Source: Takakia lepidozioides (Eukaryota > Streptophyta > Takakiopsida > Takakiales > Takakiaceae). From it: a stretch of DNA of 64,000 nt. The stretch is from the NCBI GenBank assembly GCA_030704615.1, contig CM060732.1:28313053-28377052 (forward strand), in the 5' to 3' direction. The translations under genes were made by a program, and so were the position numbers. The notes beneath the pieces are model-generated. The model was not told the DNA's origin. It did no database searches and saw only the letters and a program-made list of their open reading frames with translations. Shown piece after piece: positions 57,501-64,000 of this stretch. How positions within the stretch are numbered: position 1 is the first letter of the stretch; each line of letters starts with the position of its first letter.

Positions 57501-58990
57501 CTTATAAGCTCGTTTCTCTGACGATCTTTGCTTTGTTTGGGTGAGGTAGGGAATCCCGAGCAGTCGCTTCAATGTGCGTTTGACTCCTTATGCATTGGTA
57601 TGTAAGCTTCCAGCTCTTAGGAACAATTTGTTCTTGTCGTGTGTATTTTACAATCTCTGTTTTCACATGGACCAAAATACTGTGAAGGATAAATGAGTAA
57701 ATTGATGAGTATTCCATATTCCCCTGATTGTCGTCTTTTCCATCTGCACTCAGCATCAGTATGAGTTCAAAACTCCCCGTAACTTTTGCAGAAGGATGTC
57801 TTGTCTCTTAAGTCTAGCTTCTGTGGTGGCTGCAACAAGGCAACGATGCCAGTTACCCAAAACCATATAGTCTCCTTTCAAGCTCTTACATTTGCAACTG
57901 GAAAACGAGGTGGTCTGATTGCACAGCTTACTTCTAGCACACTCTTTAGTCCTCTAGTGTCCCATTCACACCTTGTATTGTTTTCCCCCTGCTAAGAGAG
58001 TTATGAGGTCGGTTATTAAACCAGTGATTGGGAATTTACGCACCAACTGTCATATTAAGTCTCCTCAGATTAAGGCCTGTGATGAAGTACAGACAAAGAT
58101 TTGAATTGTGTTGAGCATGAACCCCCTGTATGTGTCCGTGCACTAGAGGACATCAAAGTGTCCCATTTAGTTCTCACATTGTATGTAGATGGCATGTGCA
58201 TCATGATGAAACTAAAACGGTTCAAAAAAACTTGCTCAGACCTTTGGTTAGACAATAAATTGCAGCAACCGTGATGCTAGTGTTCTGGTGTCTGTAGGGA
58301 TCAAGTGGAGCCGTTCAGCTGCAACATATGTCCAACACCAGATATCCTAAGTTAATCGACTCTATATCTTGGAAACAGGACCGCCCTGTCAAACAGGCTA
58401 AGCAGACAGTTGGCTTCATCAGAAAGTTCTTAGGCTCATTTTTAATAAGCTCTGTGTAGAGAAAAGCTTTGGTTTTTGTGGAGTTCAGATACTGTTCAGA
58501 CTTTGAGAAAATTGACTGGTCAACAGAGAATATGGATTGGCTTCAAACTGGACAAACATATAAATATCAATGTGGTTTGACCTATGTATAATCTTAGGTA
58601 GACATGGTAGTGGAGCAATGTCTGACACCTTGAGAAATATGGTTATAGGGAGCATACTTGATTGGAGCGGACCTGTGGCAAGTCCTTGAGGTAAGTCACC
58701 TTCATCTTCACAGGTCATTATCCCAGTTCAGTGCAGGCAAATGTACTTGCTGCAATATGCTACATCAGTGGCTCAATTTTATGTTCATGTCATCCTTCTA
58801 TCAGTAACTTGAGCATTTAGAGGTTTCTCGCTTCTCCAATATGAAAAGTGATATCAGCATGATATAATACTTATTCCTGCTTGGTTTGGTTGATCTTCAG
58901 GAGGGATCCAAAACCACCCATGCTGGGCACTTGGTGGGAGCACTCATGGGGGCTGTTGCATGGCTCAAGGTCCACAAAGGTTTGAAGTAG
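54552..58990 (+). CDS. Rhomboid-like intramembrane protease, mitochondrial/PARL type (partly resolved)
   Basis: Rhomboids cleave transmembrane segments inside the membrane with a Ser-His dyad. Exon 1 (54,552-54,804) starts MLARFLLGHVSLQYSSTI and is rich in Arg and Ser and poor in acids, like a mitochondrial presequence; it ends at donor TCAG/GTACAA. Further exons: 56,840-56,952 (SGRLHTLLTYSISQVRLDYL, LADMLGLYYFGKK, the rhomboid HTLLT..FSH....H.l.NM.GLY.FG region), 57,217-57,327 (IAEMFGGTYVLNLYLAGAIA, GSLGHLVYC) and 58,901-58,990 (THAGHLVGALMGAVAWLKVH, catalytic-His helix, stop TAG). Two positions differ from the usual signature: SISQ for SFSH and DYLLAD for DHL.AN. I did not find the exon with GxSG, which should lie between 57,328 and 58,900, nor the exon between 54,805 and 56,839. 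A LINE fragment lies in the last intron. Confidence 0.7.
58296..58370 (+). mobile_element. LINE reverse transcriptase 3' fragment
   Basis: The sequence CAGCTGCAACATATG...TATCCTAAGTTAATCGAC matches the reverse complement of the first 60 bases of the window, where it is the C-terminal coding end of a LINE. It lies in sense orientation in the last large intron of the rhomboid gene. The length of the insert is uncertain; similarity may extend to about 58,430. Confidence 0.65.
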
Positions 58991-59977
58991 CCCTCTGACA
59001 GTTGTATCAGGACATTTCATCTCTCTAGATTGGTTATAGCCAGAACCTTTCGGGTGGAAGTTTTCCCTTCTCTGTGCAAAAGGCCATACAGCTAATGCAG
59101 TTGACATTGATCTGTTTGATTTGTTTCCATACTCTCTCCATGCCCGGCAAGGATCTGAAGTGCATTTGACATTGGAGAGGAAAAAGAAAGTGCATAGGCA
59201 GCGAAGAGTCAACAGAGTCAAGGAACAGCATGCAAACTGATAGTTGTACATGTAGTTCTTGTACATGATAGTTCTGCATGTACTGAACTATCATGTACAA
59301 CTGTAGTTCTTGTACATGATGCTACTCGCAATCCGTGTAAGAGCACCCATTGGAGCCGCAAACTAGACAAGTTTGCACCAGCTAAATTGGAACCCAACCC
59401 CAAAAGGGACAGCACCTGCAAGGGGATGTGACTCTCAAATGCCACGGATTCGGCCAGATTCTCTCTCTTTCATTGTTAAGCATAAATCACCGAAGGCACT
59501 GGCATTTTTATAAAGCAGTTTGGATCCATGACTCAAATAGACAGATTTGTTTGATTCACATTTCTGGCTTGCATAGGTGATCAGGGTACGAACGAACGTT
59601 AACTACTGCACGGGTCGAGTCTGGCCCAAAGATGCTTGGTGGTTTCACATTAGAAAACTGCAAAATCTCTGTTAGACCTAATGCAATACAGCAAATTTGA
59701 CAGCATCAGTGATGCATATCCAGGAGTTCCTAATCATCCATGCATATCAACCATTCCCCCTCTTACATCCCACAAGCTCTCTCCAGAACCAGTGTAAAAT
59801 TACAATTCTTCAACTCAAGATAGGCCCACTAGGTCAGATTCGGTCAAAACATTTCATGTCCACCACAAATTCATGGCATGTACTTTCAAGAATGGTACTG
59901 GCCTCAAGTAGGATGTCAAAATTATCGAAAATTGATCTCAGAATGTGCACAAAAGGGAGTTGCGTAGAAATTTGATT
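58991..59977. other. Convergent intergenic region, rhomboid gene and RPS11
   Basis: Near 59,230-59,320 there are short inverted and direct copies of TAGTTCTTGTACATGATAG. No gene is recognised. Confidence 0.5.
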
Positions 59978-61270
59978 TCAAACAGCCGTGAATACTTTCT
60001 TGTGCCCTCCATCCGAAGCACCCATAGGAATAACCTTCAAGACATTGAATCTCACGGTCTTTGACAAGGGCCTGATGACAAGAAGCACGAGTCAGAGACC
60101 GTAGTCGGGGCCACTAACCAACACTAAGACCAAAACTAAACATCTAGCAACAAACTGACAAATAAGAATGAGTCATGGTCAAAACAAGTCACTAATACAA
60201 CAATCGCTTAACACTTTGAAGCCTCTCCAAGAAGAACCTGACAAAACCAGCAGGGACAGAAATTTGAGAAAATCCCACCTGCACTGGCCAATGATGACTT
60301 TGTCACCCTCTTTCACTCGAAAAGCTGGTGAGACATGTGCTGACAGGTTTGAATGCCGCTTTTCGTATCTGCAAAGAAAAACAGTTTATCCTTCATCACA
60401 ACAGATTAAGTCCCAACCATGAGCGAGCACAATTGCTCATCAGGCTGCAACACTTGCTTTCAACTTTCAGGTGCATACACATTGCACCGCCACTGCACCA
60501 TTCACTAGATCTGAGACCAGTGCAATGTACTACAAATGTCTCCTTCACTGGCAGGGAAATGAATCCAACAGCATCTCTGGACTTTGGCTAGAGCAAACTT
60601 GACCTCCCTACAATGAAAAACTTGGCCAGCACTAGGACGAAATCCAGGCCTCACAATCCCATTTGTGCTGCACAACAAGCAACTCACCGCTGGTACTTCC
60701 TGACAAAGTGAAGGTAGTCCCGTCGCACAGTGATAGTTCGAGTCATTTTGGTACAGTTCACAGTTCCTGTCAAAATGCGACCCCGGATTGAAACATTGCC
60801 AGTAAATGGGCACTTCTTGTCAATGTACGTCCCTGCAGGCACACCGCCACCCATACTGCATAAGGATGCTGTAAAGCAAATTTTTGCCCTTGCTACCATA
60901 ATTTCCCCTTACAAATAACCTTTAGAGCACATGCATCTACAGCAGCAGCTATCCTTCATCAGTGAAAGGAGACCTAAAACCGAGAACTCTCCTCATTTCA
61001 AACAAGCTTGAAGCTCATTCCTTACAATGATATGTGATTCTAACGTGAGATTTATAAGTGACCACTCCTCCACAGGATTCGTGGAGACCTTGCAGGTGTG
61101 CAGTAAAACAGCGCCCATCCTCTTATTCGACAACCCATTTTCGTAGGATAGTTGAGCAAAAAGCTCGTCCAACACCTACATCTTAGTGATTAACCGAAAG
61201 ACAATGCTAACTATGAATAGTAATCTCAATGAGTGAGTTCTGCAAAAGAGTAGCGATGCACAGTGGCGCA

Positions 61271-61319
<49 letters not shown>

Positions 61320-61990
61320 GAGACGAGACATACTCCACATTCCCCACGATACCAACGAGACACTTACTGCCTTCTCCTCGCGAAAGTATCTCCCATTGCC
61401 TTTCTTGCTGATTTCGTGGAGTGTCCCTGAGACAGATACAATCCTACATGACCGTTGAAAACCTACAGCAAAGTTGCGGGGGTGGATGGCAGGGCGTACA
61501 AGAAAGCTTCGACCTTAACTCTATCAAGAGTACATACCTTCAATGGCTTCGCGGGGAGTCTTGAAGCCGAGACCAACATTCTTCCAAAATCGTGTCCCAG
61601 CCTTTCCTGGCGCCTTCCCCTTGGCTGACGCCTTCGAGCTGCACACCACGACGATGAAGATTTCTAAGTACTTGAATCACCCAATTGGTATCAAAGAAAC
61701 ATAATTATAGCAAACAATGGACATCATTACAAGATCAAGTTCGCAAATTTCAACAGGCCTTATTTCACAGCTCCTGTTCTCCAAGAGCATTGACCCCTAC
61801 CTGAGGAAGACCTTAGGCTGCTTCAAGAACGATCGCTCTGTCTGCAGGGGAATCAGACAACACGGGAAGACTGTCAGAGAAATGGCCACACGAGTGACAG
61901 TTCCGACCACCCAGATCAGCCAGTTCAACGGAAGCCATAGATAACACGACTACACGAGAGCAAGAATTCAACAAGCACCTGCTCTGCCAT
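59978..61990 (-). CDS. RPS11: Cytosolic 40S ribosomal protein S11 (uS17)
   Basis: A component of the small cytosolic ribosomal subunit that binds 18S rRNA. Six exons, leftwards: 61,990-61,979 (MAEQ), 61,841-61,801, 61,638-61,538, 60,832-60,688, 60,368-60,279 and 60,071-59,978. They total 483 nt, 160 residues, the normal plant length, with all phases consistent. Motifs: [111 protein letters not shown]-rich tract at 62,150-62,185 upstream on this strand reads as poly-A/T promoter sequence. No defect was seen. Confidence 0.96.
61270..61317. repeat. GT/GA compound microsatellite in an RPS11 intron
   Basis: (GT)n followed by (GA)n inside the intron between exons 3 and 4 of RPS11. Confidence 0.9.
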
Positions 61991-62283
61991 GCCTGCAACA
62001 AGCTCCGATCCGATTGCCCGGCTACCGAATGCACGACGTTGTGTCGTGGAAGGAAGAGACTTGGAAATGAGACTTCCTTCCTACTTGCTGCTGCGCCGAT
62101 TGTCGCTGTTAGGTTTAGGGTTCTCCGATTGTGCTTTCCTTTTGGACTTTTTTTTTTGTATTTGTATTTGTTTTTGTTTTTGTTGTTTTTCTTTAGAGAA
62201 CAGGCCCGGCCTGGCAGAACTTTATTAAGTTTATTAGGGGAAAAAAATAAAAACCTCGTTGATTACACCATAGAGGTACACAC
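61991..62283. promoter_or_regulatory. RPS11 upstream region
   Basis: It holds the presumed promoter and 5' leader of RPS11. A TTGTATTTGTATTTG tract and a CCGATT block are visible; no telobox or TATA element could be fixed with confidence. It ends with the GTACACAC target duplication of the next element. Confidence 0.4.
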
Positions 62284-63021
62284 CAGTGTTGGGCGGGTAT
62301 GATAGTTTGGGCACATTGAAGGGTCCGGGTAAGGCATCTTTGTTTAAATCGGTATGGAGGCGGTTATATATAATGTAGGGGCTTGGAAATTGTGGCGGAT
62401 AGAGGTTATCAATAGAAGTGTCCCCAAAAAAAAGTTCTCATGTTATCAATATGCCATTATGCAAGTGGAACATCGCCGGTCCCAATACAACGGTTATCAA
62501 TATAACCTGATTTTCAGTTATGATACATTAAGATTTTAAGAGGACCAGAAAGAAGAAAAAAACAAAAGGAAACAAAATGAAATATGGAGAATCACAATTA
62601 AGAAGACCAGAATTGGTTCAGAAAAGGGAAAAAAAGAGAAAAGAAAAGAGATAGGAGTCCTACAACTGCATATGTGGGTTTTTTTTCCCAAAAGCCTTTG
62701 ACTAACAGTCCTCTTAAATGCGGACCCCATGTGGCTACATAATTACTACCCATGAAGGCAGCGAGGTTCTAATAAAATCTCAAGGTATTATTCAAAAGTT
62801 ACTACCCGACTGGTTTTCAAGGTTCTAGTCCGGTTCCATGTAATAAGCCAAGTTGGCCCCTGCCGGTTCTAGCTTGGACCGGGTAAGTGGCGAGATGGCC
62901 CTCGCCGGTTCTAACTCAAGCCCGGTCCACCAAAAATTTGGGTGGCGGGTCTCAATAGTACAATACCCTGATTATTACCCGGTCGGGTATATATGTCAAC
63001 ATATGTACCCGCCCAACACTG
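62284..63021. mobile_element. hAT-like non-autonomous element (738 bp) with 8-bp TSD
   Basis: It starts CAGTGTTGGGCGGGTA and ends with the exact 16-bp reverse complement of that sequence. The flanking octamer GTACACAC at 62,276-62,283 and 63,022-63,029 is identical. An 8-bp duplication with CAGTGTTG-type terminal repeats is typical of hAT elements. There is no transposase frame inside. The subterminal regions are rich in CCGGTT, which could be transposase-binding repeats. Confidence 0.88.
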
Positions 63022-63029
63022 GTACACAC

Positions 63030-63245
63030 CAGTGTTGTGCGGGTCCGGGTTTTGAAGGCGGGTACCCGGCGGGTTAGGATCCGGGTTACCCGCACCCGCA
63101 CCCGGGCTATCACAAAAAGCCCGGACCGTGACCCGGGTTCATTTCTAAAATGAACTCCCGACCGGATCCGGACCCGCCTGCTACGTCCAGAACCCGTTAA
63201 ACCCGCTACCCGCGGGCCAATGTAGCGGGTCAAGGTCCGGGTCTT
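63030..63245. mobile_element. Second hAT-like terminus, truncated, directly adjoining the first element
   Basis: CAGTGTTGTGCGGGTCCGGG begins at 63,030, the base after the GTACACAC duplication of the first element. It is followed by GGGTACCCGG and ACCCGCACCCGCACCCGGGC repeats. No matching right end was found within the window, so it is either truncated or longer and unrecognised. Confidence 0.6.
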
Positions 63246-63645
63246 AATTCTAGCGACGATCGAAGGTCGAGAGCTAGTTTAGCGTAGAGCAGGAATAGGG
63301 TGCCATAGTGCCACGTCATCGTCGCCACATTTTGTCGCCACGTTTCGTACGTCGTCAATTTCTTTCTATCTGCCCGGACTGCCCGCCCGAAAAACCCCAA
63401 AGCGCCAAGTTTTTTCGGAGCGTGCCCGGATTGCCCGGTTCTTGAAGTTCTAGAACTGCAGGAGCTCTACATTTTCCACCATCGTTCACCTTGCAAGCTG
63501 CAAGCCCTCAACAGTCTTGCTGCTCAATGCAAACAGTGGCTTTTCGACTTCGGTTTTTTTGCAAAGGCTCCGCAGATCACATCATTTTGCTTGCTTAGGC
63601 TTGTGAACGACGTTACCAATCATCGTCCCACATTGCATCAATTTC
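63246..63645. other. Intergenic stretch, no gene recognised
   Basis: It contains CCACGTCATCGTCGCCAC near 63,312, loosely like MULE subterminal repeats, and a GACGTTACCAATCATCG segment near 63,609. Neither is strong enough to call. Confidence 0.4.
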
Positions 63646-63650
63646 ATAGG

Positions 63651-64000
63651 CCAAGGCCGGATTTCAAACAGAAGATTACTTCTTATTTCCCTGTGGATCC
63701 ATAGCTACAAGAAATCTGCGTGGGTAGATGGTCAACTGGAAACAGCAGCAGCAGCAGCACAATTGAATGCATGAAGGCACTTTTTTAAACACATTTCAGC
63801 CTGCTTTTCCCTGTTATCAGAGTCATCCCTAAATTTTCATGTTGAATTCTGCAAGTTAGCTCGTTGGTGGATCTAAGGTGGTTGGAGTGATTTTGACATG
63901 TTAATGCCAATGTGGGAACATGAAAGTATCGGAAAACAGATAACAGAGACGAGGAGAAGCTCTGGAACGAATACGTTTCCGATGTCATGGTATCTGCAAA
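63651..64000 (+). pseudogene. OSB-like gene fragment, third copy (continues past the window edge)
   Basis: It is homologous along its length to the 10,100-10,480 fragments: a PDFK-containing exon followed by the conserved TACAAGAAATCTGCGTGGGT, the same intron (TTTTCCCTGTTATCAGAG, TGACATG..AATGCCAATGTG), then ACAGAGACGAGGAGAAGC at the start of the next exon. The PDF exon has a frameshift and a stop (PDFKQKITSYFPVDP then TAG), so this copy is also broken. A (CAG)n-like run encodes an Ala/Ser stretch as in copy 1. Confidence 0.6.

Overview
The window looks like nuclear DNA of a streptophyte (green plant lineage). The host genes are plant-type: mitochondrial-type SHMT, a SPO11-1 orthologue, a MIS12 kinetochore subunit, a rhomboid of the mitochondrial/PARL type and cytosolic ribosomal protein S11. 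All are cut by many GT-AG introns. There are also broken pieces of an OSB gene (organellar single-stranded-DNA-binding protein, a plant-specific family). The heavy transposon load suggests a large-genome charophyte such as Chara, but the species is an inference.

Layout. 0-0.8 kb: the end of a LINE reverse transcriptase. 3.5-11.7 kb: a decayed Mutator-like element (MULE, family 2) with captured OSB fragments. 13.6-14.4 kb: a Ty3/gypsy RT fragment. 14.4-21.5 kb: a decayed MULE (copy A). 21.5-35.3 kb: a fragment of a third MULE (copy C), split by the insertion of a nearly intact 10.5-kb MULE (copy B, 22,318-32,841) with 9-bp target duplications. 36.4-37.0 kb: a piggyBac-like non-autonomous element. 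37.6-62.0 kb: five host genes, MIS12 (+), SHMT (-), SPO11-1 (-), a rhomboid (+) and RPS11 (-). 62.3-63.2 kb: hAT-like short elements. 63.65-64.0 kb: another OSB fragment.

Most interesting part. Copies A and B carry two head-to-head genes: a MULE transposase with a SWIM zinc finger, and an intron-rich accessory gene. In B the accessory product joins a basic, nuclear-targeted N terminus, a ParB-like domain (DGNHR), a lysine-rich AT-hook-like region and a DNA-methyltransferase-like domain whose catalytic motif is changed (DIPDG). Introns of the accessory gene hold arrays of 24-bp palindromes with a fixed plan: 10-nt arm, 4-nt spacer, 10-nt complementary arm. The arm sequence differs from element to element while the inner TCG-N4-CGA is shared. 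Family 2 shows the same layout with yet another arm sequence and an accessory gene I cannot relate to the first. I propose an element-encoded, family-specific DNA-recognition system, comparable in logic to the VANC anti-silencing proteins of Arabidopsis VANDAL MULEs but built from ParB and methyltransferase folds.

Exon coordinates were set by reading splice sites and family homology by eye. Most should be right to a few bases; unresolved exons are flagged.
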